Origin: JAXDJH01 sp034663635
Lineage (GTDB): Bacteria > Actinomycetota > CADDZG01 > WHSQ01
Reading direction: 5' to 3'
NCBI GenBank assembly: GCA_034663635.1
Contig: JAXDJH010000013.1
Location: 186,001 to 250,000, forward strand
DNA length: 64,000 nucleotides
How positions within the stretch are numbered: the first letter of the stretch is position 1; the number at the start of each line of letters is the position of its first letter. A program made the position numbers and the translations under genes. The notes beneath the pieces were generated by a model. It did not search any database. It worked only from the letters and a program-made list of their open reading frames with translations, and was not told where the DNA came from. Below, piece by piece: positions 1 to 8,039 of this stretch.

Positions 1-1145
1 GTGCCTTCGAAGATGTCGTAGACCTTGATGTCCCGGAACCACTTCTCGACGAGGTGCTCTTTCGAGTAGCCCTCGGGGCCCATTATCTGGATCGCTCCGA
101 TGCATGCGCGCATCGCGGCCTGTGGCGCGTAAGCCTTGCTCATCGAGGCTTCCTTCGAGTTCGGGATCTTGTTGTCGGCCATCCAGGCCGCCTTCCACAC
201 GAGCCCGCGGGCGGCGGTCAGTTCCCGCTTCATCGTCCCGAGCTTCTGCTCGATCGCCGCTTTGCGAGTGAAGTTCGTGGTCATCGGCAGCTCGGCGGCA
301 ACCCAATCGCGTGCGTACTCGTACGAAGCTCTACCGATGCCCAATCCCATCGCCGCCACCGAGGGCCGCGAGCTGTCGAAGGTTTTCATCGTCCCCTTGA
401 AGCCGGAGCCCTGCGGCTCGAGCGCGGCCTCGCCGCCCAGGATGTGGTTGAAAGGGATGCGGCAGTCATCCAGGCTGAAGGCGGCGGTCTCGGACGCGGT
501 GAGACCGAGCTTCTTCTCGATCTTCAGGATGTTGAAGCCCGGCGTGCCCTTCTTGATCACGAAGAACTTTTGGCCCTGACGTCCGAGAGACTTGTCGACC
601 GTTGCGTTCACGACGACGATTTCGGCCCTCGCGCCATTGGTGCAGTAGACCTTCTGCCCATTCAGCACCCACTCATCGCCGTCGCGCCGCGCCGTGGTCT
701 GTACGTTGGAAACGTCGGAGCCCGCCTGGGGCTCCGTGACTGCAAGCGCTCCGAAACGGGGCTCATCGGACTGGACGTTGAAGACGTCATCGAGGAACTC
801 TTTCTTCTGCTCCGGAGTCCCTGCCGCGAGGATCGAAGGAGCAGCGAGGCCGGGGCCGGGGATGTTCAACAGCACGGCGGGATCGCCCCATGCAAGTTCC
901 TCGGAGCCCACCACACCGAGCATGCTGCCGATCGACTTTCTTTCCTCGTCCCCGTCAGACCTCTCCTCCGGCATCATCGACGCGCGGTTGCCGGCCAGCT
1001 GTCCGAGTTGCTTGATCGTTTCGACGGGGAGGACGCCCTTCTCGTCGGCCTCACGCGCTATGGGGCGCAGCGTCGACTCCGCGAACATGTGAACGAAGTC
1101 GCGCACCGCGGCAACGGTTTCGTGTAGTTCGAAGTCGATAGGCAT
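1..1145 (-). CDS. Acyl-CoA dehydrogenase, catalytic-type subunit (3' end cut by window edge)
   Basis: Oxidises an acyl-CoA to the 2-enoyl-CoA and passes electrons to ETF. About 381 codons are readable; only the extreme C-terminus is missing at the left edge. The ATG (1145-1143) overlaps the TGA of the upstream dehydrogenase gene (TGATG), so the two are translationally coupled. The family motif VTEPQAGSDV is present, and the last readable residues, DIFEGT, carry the Glu that is the catalytic base in this family. The substrate cannot be told. The tight pairing with a degenerate paralogue suggests a heteromeric enzyme. The family call is firm; the complex is inference. Confidence 0.9.
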   Translation of the reverse strand, partial: MPIDFELHETVAAVRDFVHMFAESTLRPIAREADEKGVLPVETIKQLGQLAGNRASMMPEERSDGDEERKSIGSMLGVVGSEELAWGDPAVLLNIPGPGLAAPSILAAGTPEQKKEFLDDVFNVQSDEPRFGALAVTEPQAGSDVSNVQTTARRDGDEWVLNGQKVYCTNGARAEIVVVNATVDKSLGRQGQKFFVIKKGTPGFNILKIEKKLGLTASETAAFSLDDCRIPFNHILGGEAALEPQGSGFKGTMKTFDSSRPSVAAMGLGIGRASYEYARDWVAAELPMTTNFTRKAAIEQKLGTMKRELTAARGLVWKAAWMADNKIPNSKEASMSKAYAPQAAMRACIGAIQIMGPEGYSKEHLVEKWFRDIKVYDIFEG

Positions 1146-2236
1146 CAGCTGCTCACCTCCACGCTTCGAGCGACCATCACGTCGCCGATCAAGTCGGGGG
1201 CGTCGAAGACGGAAAGTGTCACAGCGTCGCGGAACCACTTCTCTACGGGATGGTCTCGAACGTAACCGTGTCCTCCTAGGACCTGCACCCCATCGTCGCC
1301 TGCGAGCAACGCCGCTTCGAGAGCCTGGCCTGTCGCTTCAGCCAGATCGGAGAGAGTCGCATCGCCTCGATCGATCTTCCAGGCCGCGCGCCAGACGGAC
1401 ATGCGCGCCGCGTCCACGAGGATCGCCATGTCGGCGATCTTGAAGGAGATCCCTTGGAAGGCCCCGATGGGCTTTCCGAACGCCTCGCGCTCGATCGCGT
1501 ATTGCGATGCGTATTCCAAGGAGGCTCGAGCGCACCCCACGGCGATCCCGGCGGTCATCAACTTCGACCACAAGAGCGCCGACTCGAGGGAATCGCCGCC
1601 CAACGGCTCGGCAGCGCCGTCGAAACTAACTACCGAAGTTGGGGCCGCCTCGAGGCCGAGCTTGTCTTCAGGCTTCACTATCTCGAAGGACTCCGGAGAG
1701 ACGATCCCTGCAGCAAGACCATCTGCAGACCGACCGACGACTATCCCTATCCCGGCATCGCCCGCATTGAGAACCCCGTATTTCGTTCCCTTGACCTTGG
1801 TCGTGTCGATGGTGGTCTCCAGGGACTCGAGATCCCCAGCGGAGACTTTCTCGGCCACGGCCACGAAGGAAGCGGCAAGGCGATCCTCCGCATAGGCCGG
1901 CAGGAATCGCTTCTTCTGGTCGTCACTCCCCGCCAGGCCGAGGACTATCGCCGGCAGCCCCGACCCAAGCACGTGGTAGGCGATCCCCGGATCTCCGAAG
2001 GCGAGTTCCTCAGCCGCGATCGCGTACGTGACGGCATCGAAGGTCCCCCCTCCGCCATATTCCTCGGAGATCGGCGCCGCAACGCCGATGTCATAGATCT
2101 GACCTCTGATCTCCTCAGAGGTCCGGCCGGCCGACTCGCAATCTCGGGCCGCCGGCCTTAATACCTCTCGCGCGAACTCATTGAGCGTTTCCTTCAGGGC
2201 GACCTGTTCCTCGGTCGGATGAAGGTCGAAGGCCAC
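1145..2236 (-). CDS. Acyl-CoA dehydrogenase paralogue with degraded active site
   Basis: A full-length member of the acyl-CoA dehydrogenase fold (about 363 aa, ending VMVARSVEVSS). The usual TEPxAGSD segment is not recognisable, and the catalytic Glu-Gly-Thr near the C-terminus reads FDAPD, so Asp-Ala-Pro stands in its place. It is first in a two-gene operon with an intact dehydrogenase. In actinobacteria such pairs can form alpha2-beta2 enzymes in which only one subunit is catalytic; that is the inferred role here. The GTG at 2236 is preferred because AGGAGG (2243-2248) lies 6 nt upstream; the TTG at 2242 would abut the ribosome-binding site directly. Confidence 0.85.
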   Translation of the reverse strand: MAFDLHPTEEQVALKETLNEFAREVLRPAARDCESAGRTSEEIRGQIYDIGVAAPISEEYGGGGTFDAVTYAIAAEELAFGDPGIAYHVLGSGLPAIVLGLAGSDDQKKRFLPAYAEDRLAASFVAVAEKVSAGDLESLETTIDTTKVKGTKYGVLNAGDAGIGIVVGRSADGLAAGIVSPESFEIVKPEDKLGLEAAPTSVVSFDGAAEPLGGDSLESALLWSKLMTAGIAVGCARASLEYASQYAIEREAFGKPIGAFQGISFKIADMAILVDAARMSVWRAAWKIDRGDATLSDLAEATGQALEAALLAGDDGVQVLGGHGYVRDHPVEKWFRDAVTLSVFDAPDLIGDVMVARSVEVSS

Positions 2237-2259
2237 CGTCAACCTCCTGGTTTGGGGTT

Positions 2260-2279
2260 ACTTGACCGGTCGGTCAAGT
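2260..2279. promoter_or_regulatory. TetR-type operator of the acyl-CoA dehydrogenase operon
   Basis: ACTTGACCGGTCGGTCAAGT is an inverted repeat with 9-bp perfect arms and a 2-bp centre. It lies 24 nt upstream of the dehydrogenase start and just downstream of a TATACT box. TTGACCG/CGGTCAA arms are typical of TetR/FadR-like repressors of lipid catabolism in actinobacteria. No regulator gene is next to it, so the protein that binds is unknown. Confidence 0.75.
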
Positions 2280-2288
2280 TCGGCCGCG

Positions 2289-2294
2289 AGTATA
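2289..2294 (-). promoter_or_regulatory. Candidate -10 box of the acyl-CoA dehydrogenase operon
   Basis: TATACT on the minus strand. A start of transcription about 7 nt downstream would fall at the edge of the 2260-2279 operator, the usual arrangement for repression. No convincing -35 hexamer is seen. Confidence 0.4.
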
Positions 2295-2370
2295 GCCAAA
2301 CCCCGGAATGAAGCTTCCGAAAATTTTCCTGGCCGATGCGCGATTAGTGCTCACGGTTGTGCTTTTATTT

Positions 2371-2620
2371 GGGCTACGTGAGAAAGGAGGTGGTCCCAGA
2401 TAGATAGTAGTTATGGACCTCGCGAGGTGGCCGGCTGCTAGTGGCCTAAAGCTCCACGGATCCTGACCACTTCCTTAGATCCAAGGCCACTGGTCAGAAT
2501 CCCAACCGGTTCACCGACATCTCTCGTTCCGGTAGGTCCACCGGACGCTTCGGCGAAGTACGAGAGACGCAGAGCCGAACAAAGAGAGGCCCCCGGGTTT
2601 CCGGGGGCCTCTTACTTTTC
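2371..2620 (+). ncRNA. Structured non-coding RNA with own terminator (raiA-like candidate)
   Basis: Lies antisense-oriented between ligA and the acyl-CoA dehydrogenase operon, with no protein of normal size. Seen in order: a 16-nt complement of the 16S rRNA 3' tail (2381-2396); a broken stem 2426-2434 with 2506-2515; inside it an H-type pseudoknot of two 7-bp stems (2441-2447 with 2484-2490; 2463-2469 with 2491-2497); then a three-way junction (2520-2527 with 2560-2567) holding hairpin 2528-2545 and a UUCG hairpin 2546-2555; then an intrinsic terminator. The six-base loop 2534-2539 can pair with 2415-2420. That this is a folded RNA is well supported. Membership of the raiA motif is a guess from memory of actinobacterial examples. 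The 5' end is not fixed. Confidence 0.75.
2585..2620 (+). terminator. Rho-independent terminator of the structured RNA
   Basis: A perfect 12-bp stem (2585-2596 with 2601-2612), GTTT loop, then TACTTTTC. The T-rich side is on the plus strand, so it ends the RNA. It may also stop ligA transcripts coming from the other side. Confidence 0.85.
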
Positions 2621-2622
2621 GC

Positions 2623-4623
2623 TCACGCGCCCTTCAGCAGCTTGGCGAACTTCTTTTCGTCCACCATCTCGATGCCCAACTCTTGAGCCTTGTTGAACTT
2701 GCTGCCGCCGGGGCTCGTGCCGACCACTACGAAATCGGTTTTCTTGCTGACGCTGCCGACGACCTTGCCTCCGAGATCCTCGATGGCCTTGGTCGCCTCC
2801 TCGCGCGAGTACTTCTCGAGCGTGCCTGTGATCACGAAGTTCTTGCCGAGCAGTGGTCCTTCTTTCTTCTTCGGTGTCTCGGTTGGATCCACACCGGCCT
2901 GTTTCAGCTTCTGGATGATCTCCCGGTTGCGCTCCTGAACGAAGAACTCGACGATCGATGTCGCGATCACCTCGCCGAACCCCTCTATCGCCTTGATCTC
3001 GTCGACGGTCATCGACATGAGGCGATCGAGCGAGCCTGCCTCTCCGGCCAGGTCGAACGCGCGGCCCCCGACGTGCGGGATCGTCAAACCGATCAACAAG
3101 TTTCCGAGCGATCGCTGCTTCGAGTTCTCGATCGACTTCATCAGATTGTCGACGGAGATCTGACCCCAGCCCTCCAGCTCGAGGATCTTCGAAGGGTCGA
3201 GGTAATAGATGTCCCCGACATCGCGAAGCCAGCCCTTCTCGACGAAGTCGTAGATCGACTGGTAACCGAGACCTTCGATATCCATCGCACCACGAGCAGC
3301 GAACCGGAACAGCCGTTCAACCCGTTGTGAAGGACAGTCGAGTCCTATGCACCGAGCGACGGATTCGCCCTCTCTGCGGACGATGTCCGAGCCGCACGAT
3401 GGGCACTTCTTCGGCATCTTGAACTTGCGCTCTTTGCCCGTCCGCTTCGATACGACGGGGCCGACGACCTCTGGGATGACGTCACCTGCGCGACGGACGA
3501 TGACCGTGTCCCCAATGCGAACGTCCTTGCGCTTGACTTCATCTTCGTTGTGAAGGGTCGCCGTCGAGATCGTTACGCCGCCGACGAAGACGGGCTCGAG
3601 TTGAGCCCATGGCGTCGCCGCTCCGGTCGCGCCGACGTGCACATGGATGTCCTTCAGCACCGTTGTGCGCTCCTCGGGTGGGAACTTGTAGGCGATCGCC
3701 CAACGGGGGGCTTTCGCGGTCCATCCCAGTTCTTCTTGGTGCGCTATCGAATCGACCTTCACTACGACGCCGTCTATCTCGTATCCAACGTCGTGGCGAT
3801 GTTTCTCCCAGTGCTGACAGAAGTCGTAGACCGCGTCGAGGTCGCCGACCTGTCGGGTCTCTGGATTGACGCGCAACCCCCATCCCTTCAGGGCCTCAAG
3901 GGCTTCGGAATGTGATTTGAATCGCTTGCCTTCGACGTAACCCACGCCGTGACAGATCAGCGACAGGTTCCGACTGGCAGTCACCTTCGGATCCTTCTGG
4001 CGCAGGGAGCCCGCGGAAGAGTTCCTCGGGTTAGCGAATGTCTTGAGCCCCTGCTCCCCCAGGCCGTTGTTGAGCTTCTCGAAATCGTCCGTGCGCATGT
4101 AGACCTCGCCACGCACCTCGAGGACCTTTGGCGGCTTCCCACGGAGCTTCAAAGGAACCGCGCGCACCGTCTTCAGATTCGCGGTGATGTCCTCGCCGGT
4201 TCGCCCGTCCCCACGCGTAGCGCCTTTGACGAAGACGCCATCCTCGTAGATGAGGTTCACCGCCACGCCGTCCATCTTCAACTCGGTGACGAACCCGTCG
4301 GGCTCGGCCCCCAGTCCCCGTACAACGCGAGCCCCCCACGCTTGAAGCTCGAGCAGAGAGAACGCGTTGTCGAGAGACATCATCGGCGAGCGGTGCGGCA
4401 CCGGTGCGAACATGTCCGACGGTGGAGCGCCGACGCGCTGAGTCGGAGAGTCCGGCGTGACGAGATCGGGAAGCTTCGTTTCGATGTCGATCAGCTCGGC
4501 CACGAGCGAGTCGTATTCGGCGTCGGCTACCTCCGGCTCGTCTAGGACGTGGTAGCGGTAGGAGTGGTGGTCGATCGTGTCGCGCAGCTCTTTCGCGCGT
4601 GTTTTGGCTTGCTGTTTATTCAC
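2623..4623 (-). CDS. ligA: NAD-dependent DNA ligase LigA
   Basis: Seals nicks in replication and repair using NAD+. It has 666 aa, normal for the family. The adenylation domain carries the nucleophile Lys116 in KMDG. It is followed by the OB fold, a four-Cys zinc site (CPSCG, then C-I-G-L-D-C about 20 residues on), helix-hairpin-helix repeats and a C-terminal BRCT domain from about residue 585. The start is a GTG with only a weak GGA upstream, so it may be poorly translated or mis-set by a few codons. The gene stops just before the terminator hairpin it shares with the structured RNA. Confidence 0.97.
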   Translation of the reverse strand: MNKQQAKTRAKELRDTIDHHSYRYHVLDEPEVADAEYDSLVAELIDIETKLPDLVTPDSPTQRVGAPPSDMFAPVPHRSPMMSLDNAFSLLELQAWGARVVRGLGAEPDGFVTELKMDGVAVNLIYEDGVFVKGATRGDGRTGEDITANLKTVRAVPLKLRGKPPKVLEVRGEVYMRTDDFEKLNNGLGEQGLKTFANPRNSSAGSLRQKDPKVTASRNLSLICHGVGYVEGKRFKSHSEALEALKGWGLRVNPETRQVGDLDAVYDFCQHWEKHRHDVGYEIDGVVVKVDSIAHQEELGWTAKAPRWAIAYKFPPEERTTVLKDIHVHVGATGAATPWAQLEPVFVGGVTISTATLHNEDEVKRKDVRIGDTVIVRRAGDVIPEVVGPVVSKRTGKERKFKMPKKCPSCGSDIVRREGESVARCIGLDCPSQRVERLFRFAARGAMDIEGLGYQSIYDFVEKGWLRDVGDIYYLDPSKILELEGWGQISVDNLMKSIENSKQRSLGNLLIGLTIPHVGGRAFDLAGEAGSLDRLMSMTVDEIKAIEGFGEVIATSIVEFFVQERNREIIQKLKQAGVDPTETPKKKEGPLLGKNFVITGTLEKYSREEATKAIEDLGGKVVGSVSKKTDFVVVGTSPGGSKFNKAQELGIEMVDEKKFAKLLKGA

Positions 4624-4652
4624 GGTTCCATTTTCTCAAATGGGTATGACGA

Positions 4653-5399
4653 TCAGACCCGCCGGGCCAGTATCGCTATCCGGCGCCTCGTGAACACCCA
4701 GTCGTCGCCGTCTGGCTCGAAACCCTTCCCCGTCTCGTGCCCGTGGGCCTCGATGAACCTCCGAACCGCCTGGATCCGCTCGTCTGGGAACTCGCCGGGC
4801 CACATCCAGCTCGACAAGCGTTGCTGCGACTCCACGATCTTCTCGTCGACGACCTCGAGGCCCGCGGCCATGACCATCACCCTGAAAGCTGATGGGGGCC
4901 GCGAGGTCGCATGAGATGGGTCCCTCAGGATCTCGAGCTCGTTGAGCCTCTGGATCTCCTCGAAGTTCTCGGTGGCGAGTTGGTCGACTATGAGGACCGC
5001 TCCGCGATCGCCGGCGACCCGCCGCATCTCCCTGAGGATCGGCATCGGTTCGTGGACGTGATGAAACATCTGGGCCGAGGCGACCACATCCATGGAAGCC
5101 GAGCCCAGTGGAAGCCGGGCTCCGTCGCCGACGAGGAGACTTTCGTGCGGGTGGCGCTTGGCCGCCTGACGCAACATGCCATCGGTCAGATCGATCGCGA
5201 CCGAGAGGCTCGCTCGATCTTTGAACAACGCCAGGAAATTGCCGGTGCCGGCTCCGATCTCTGCGATGGACTGTCCTGGTTGGAGCCGCGAGAACTCCAC
5301 GATGTCCATGTTGTCGAAACGACCGACGGTGCGTTCGGCGAACTTCTCGGCCGCCCGCTCGAACTCCTCGTTCAGGACCTCTCGATCGGACGCACTCAT
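4653..5399 (-). CDS. Class I SAM-dependent methyltransferase
   Basis: 248 aa. Motif I (AEIGAGTGNF) lies near residue 40, followed by an acidic motif II (VAIDLTDGM) and a post-I stretch, giving a Rossmann methyltransferase of the UbiE/Methyltransf_11 type. The substrate is unknown. The ATG at 5399-5397 overlaps the mnmA stop (TGATG), so it is co-translated with mnmA; a TTG one codon earlier is less likely. Its place behind the tRNA thiolation genes might hint at tRNA or small-molecule methylation, but nothing in the sequence proves it. Confidence 0.85.
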   Translation of the reverse strand: MSASDREVLNEEFERAAEKFAERTVGRFDNMDIVEFSRLQPGQSIAEIGAGTGNFLALFKDRASLSVAIDLTDGMLRQAAKRHPHESLLVGDGARLPLGSASMDVVASAQMFHHVHEPMPILREMRRVAGDRGAVLIVDQLATENFEEIQRLNELEILRDPSHATSRPPSAFRVMVMAAGLEVVDEKIVESQQRLSSWMWPGEFPDERIQAVRRFIEAHGHETGKGFEPDGDDWVFTRRRIAILARRV

Positions 5400-6490
5400 C
5401 AAACGGCTACGGCCACCGGATGAGTGGCCGCGATCACCCCTCCTCCGAGGAGCTCTTCTGGGTCATCGATCGAATAGAAAGCGGCAGACTGGCCTGGAGC
5501 AACGGCCTCGACCGGAGCGTCGAACTGGACCTCGGCCCGGTCGCGCTTGACCCAGACGGTGGCCGGGAACGCGTCGCCGTGGGCGCGGTGTTGGACGAGT
5601 ACCCGGTCGCCATCGGACAACGTCTGGACGTATCCGACCTCTTGGACCGTGCAGCCCGCGACGGCGAGATCGGAGCGGTCGCCGACGACTATCGCGTTGC
5701 GGTCACGATCGATGGCGTTGACGAAAACCGGATGCCCGAGCGAGATGCCCAGCCCTTTCCGTTGTCCCACCGTGTAGTGACCGATGCCCTTGTGCGTGCC
5801 TATCTCTCGTCCATCGGTCTGCAGGATCGGGCCCGGCGCGGCCGCATCGGGGATCGACTCGTCCACGTAGGCGCCGAAGTCTCCGCCCGGTACGAAGCAG
5901 ATCTCCTGCGAGTCCGGCTTCGCTGCTGTGCGCAGGCCGAGAGATGCGGCGATGCGTCGGGTCTCGGACTTCTGGAGCTCGCCGACGGGGAACATTGTGC
6001 GTGCGAGGTCATGGGGGCCGAGCATCCACAGAACGTAGGACTGGTCCTTCGCGCGATCCACCCCGCGCAGGAGCCTGGGTCTATCACCGTCGTTGTTGAT
6101 GCGCGCGTAGTGCCCGGTCGCAAGGACATCCGCTCCCAGGGCCTCTGCTCGTTCCATCAGCGAGCCGAACTTGACCCACTGATTGCATCGAACGCACGGG
6201 TTGGGCGTGCGGCCCGCCGCGTAATCGGCATGGAAGTTGGCGACCACCGTTTCTTCGAATCGCTCAGCGAAGTTCAGAACGTAGAAGGGGATGCCGAGTG
6301 TGTCGGCAACGCGTCTTGCGTCCTCCGCGGCCCCCACATTGCAGCAGCCCGAGTCGTTGTTGGCCGCCTCGCCTCGCCAGAGTTTCAGCATGATGCCGGT
6401 GACGTCGTAACCGGCTTCGACGAGAAGCGCCGCCGCGACAGACGAGTCGACGCCTCCGGACATCGCGACGACGGCCTTCTTGCGCGTCAC
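5399..6490 (-). CDS. mnmA: tRNA-specific 2-thiouridylase MnmA
   Basis: Places sulfur on U34 of tRNAs for Lys, Glu and Gln. 363 aa. It has a PP-loop SGGVDSS at 11-17 for tRNA adenylation, and the two catalytic cysteines are in NPCVRC (Cys99) and EICFVPGG (Cys198). The GTG start overlaps the stop of the cysteine desulfurase gene by 4 nt (GTGA), so sulfur donor and thiolase are made together. The order desulfurase - mnmA - methyltransferase looks like one operon. Confidence 0.97.
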   Translation of the reverse strand: MTRKKAVVAMSGGVDSSVAAALLVEAGYDVTGIMLKLWRGEAANNDSGCCNVGAAEDARRVADTLGIPFYVLNFAERFEETVVANFHADYAAGRTPNPCVRCNQWVKFGSLMERAEALGADVLATGHYARINNDGDRPRLLRGVDRAKDQSYVLWMLGPHDLARTMFPVGELQKSETRRIAASLGLRTAAKPDSQEICFVPGGDFGAYVDESIPDAAAPGPILQTDGREIGTHKGIGHYTVGQRKGLGISLGHPVFVNAIDRDRNAIVVGDRSDLAVAGCTVQEVGYVQTLSDGDRVLVQHRAHGDAFPATVWVKRDRAEVQFDAPVEAVAPGQSAAFYSIDDPEELLGGGVIAATHPVAVAV

Positions 6491-7632
6491 GAAGCCCTCC
6501 GAGCCCGGGCGACAACGTCGGTGAAGACATCGAGGACGGCGGTCACATCGGATCGGCTCGAGGCTCGGCCGAGACTGAATCGAAGACTTCCTTTCGCAAG
6601 ATCCTTCGAGACGCCGAGAGCGAGGAGCACGTGGGATGGATCGAGAGCTCCAGATGCGCAGGCGGAGCCGGAAGACACCGCGATGTCGGCCTCGTCGAAG
6701 AGCAGAAGCATCGTCTCGCCCTCTGCTCGCGGGATGCAGACGTTGAGGTTGCCCGCGACTCGGTGCTCGATCGAACCGTTGACCACCAGGTCGGGAACCA
6801 TTCCGCGGATCCCGTCGAGAAGCTCGTCGCGCAGGGGGCCGATCTTGTCGGCCTTCTCGTCGACTTCCTTGGCAGCGATCTCGGCGGCAACGCCGAACCC
6901 AGAGATGCCGGCGACGTTCAACGTTCCGGACCTCAGACCCCGCTCCTGTCCACCTCCGTGCACGATCGCCTCGACGGGAACGGTCGATCTAACGAAGAGC
7001 GCGCCGACCCCTTTCGGACCCCCCAACTTGTGGGCCGCGAAAGCAGCGAGGTCGACACCCCACGCGTGGACGTCGACCGGGATGTTGCCCAGCGCTTGCA
7101 CCGCATCGGTGTGAACGAGGGTGTGCGGATTGGCTTTCTTGACCGCTGCCGCTATCGCTGCGATGTCCTGGACCGTTCCGATCTCGTTGTTCACGGCCAT
7201 CGTCGACACGAGCAGGGTGCTCGGTCGAACGGCTTCCGCTACACGTTCGGGATCGATGAGGCCGTCGGGCGATACGGGAACAACAGTCAATTCGAAGCCC
7301 CGGCGGCCGAGCCACGCGGCCGGATCCAAAACGGCATGGTGCTCGATCGCGCTCACGACCACGTGGTCGCCGTTCCCTCGCAGTTTCTCCACCGCCCCCT
7401 TAAGGGCCAAGTTGTCGGCCTCGGTGCCTCCACCTGTGAACACGATCTCGGCCGGGCTTGCTCCGATCGCTAGGGCGACTCGTTCACGGGCGTCCTCGAC
7501 CAGCTGGCGAGCCCGCCGACCCGCCGCGTGGACGGAGGAGGGGTTGCCGAAATCGACGTCCAGGGCGCCGGCCATGGCGTCTTTGACCTCCGGGAGAACC
7601 GGGGTCGTCGCGGCGTGATCGAGGTAGTGCAT
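6487..7632 (-). CDS. Cysteine desulfurase (NifS/IscS family)
   Basis: A PLP enzyme that takes sulfur from cysteine. 381 aa. The PLP lysine is Lys202 in HKLGGPKG, and the persulfide cysteine is Cys325 in SSGSACASG. The ATG has a GGTGAG just upstream. Direct overlap with mnmA indicates that its main client is tRNA 2-thiolation. No Fe-S scaffold follows it; a NifU-type scaffold is far away at 35.5 kb. It is the first gene of the three-gene minus-strand operon. Confidence 0.95.
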   Translation of the reverse strand: MHYLDHAATTPVLPEVKDAMAGALDVDFGNPSSVHAAGRRARQLVEDARERVALAIGASPAEIVFTGGGTEADNLALKGAVEKLRGNGDHVVVSAIEHHAVLDPAAWLGRRGFELTVVPVSPDGLIDPERVAEAVRPSTLLVSTMAVNNEIGTVQDIAAIAAAVKKANPHTLVHTDAVQALGNIPVDVHAWGVDLAAFAAHKLGGPKGVGALFVRSTVPVEAIVHGGGQERGLRSGTLNVAGISGFGVAAEIAAKEVDEKADKIGPLRDELLDGIRGMVPDLVVNGSIEHRVAGNLNVCIPRAEGETMLLLFDEADIAVSSGSACASGALDPSHVLLALGVSKDLAKGSLRFSLGRASSRSDVTAVLDVFTDVVARARRAS

Positions 7633-7787
7633 CTCACCAGGATACGAGGCTGGGCTGGGCCGCCCAGGGGGGCCGGGACCCTCCGCTCAAGCTTTTTCGG
7701 GAAGCCGCCGATACCTCATGTGACTAGTCAGTAAGAACTAGGAGGGGCTAGTCGTTCCGCCGGGATCGGAACTGGGGAGGACAAGAG

Positions 7788-8021
7788 ATGAGCAAGAAGA
7801 GGCAGCAGTCGCAGACAGTCGAGATCGTGCTGGCCGACATCGAGTGGGTGGCGTCGTCTCTGCCGGACCCCCTCGAGGTGATCGATCGCTGCACGGACAC
7901 GATCCTTCTCCACTGGGCCGAGCTGAACGAGTCCGAGCGGCGATCGCTGGTGGCCGAAGCTCACGAGAGATTCGCCATCGCTTTGGATCTAGACCAAGGC
8001 AAGTCGGTAGTCGCGGCCTAG
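7788..8021 (+). CDS. Small hypothetical protein (77 aa)
   Basis: A short acidic, helix-rich protein starting MSKKRQQSQTVEIVLADIEW, with no membrane segment and no motif I recognise. Coding is supported by a good ribosome-binding site (GGGAGG, 9 nt before the ATG) and by its own 155-nt upstream gap, which contains a perfect palindrome TGACTAGTCA (7721-7730) and a second CTAGTC at 7748-7753. It runs opposite to both neighbours, so it is a single-gene unit. Confidence 0.65.
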   Translation: MSKKRQQSQTVEIVLADIEWVASSLPDPLEVIDRCTDTILLHWAELNESERRSLVAEAHERFAIALDLDQGKSVVAA

Positions 8022-8039
8022 CTTCGACGCCGGCGGTTG

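Noticed and set aside
54..1127. A 357-codon open frame on the plus strand
   Set aside because: It is antisense to the truncated acyl-CoA dehydrogenase, whose minus-strand frame gives a clear family protein. The plus-strand product has no family character.
2413..2466. A 17-codon frame (MDLARWPAASGLKLHGS) and a 9-codon GTG frame from 2378 inside the structured RNA
   Set aside because: Both lie in sequence used by the proposed helices, and spacing to the AGGAGG is wrong (22 nt) for the ATG. A conserved leader peptide cannot be excluded, but the RNA fold explains the sequence better.
5420..7114. A 564-codon plus-strand frame
   Set aside because: Antisense to mnmA and the cysteine desulfurase, both with complete catalytic motifs.
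7721..7753. Palindrome TGACTAGTCA and nearby CTAGTC
   Set aside because: Too short to call as an operator on its own; noted with the 77-aa gene.
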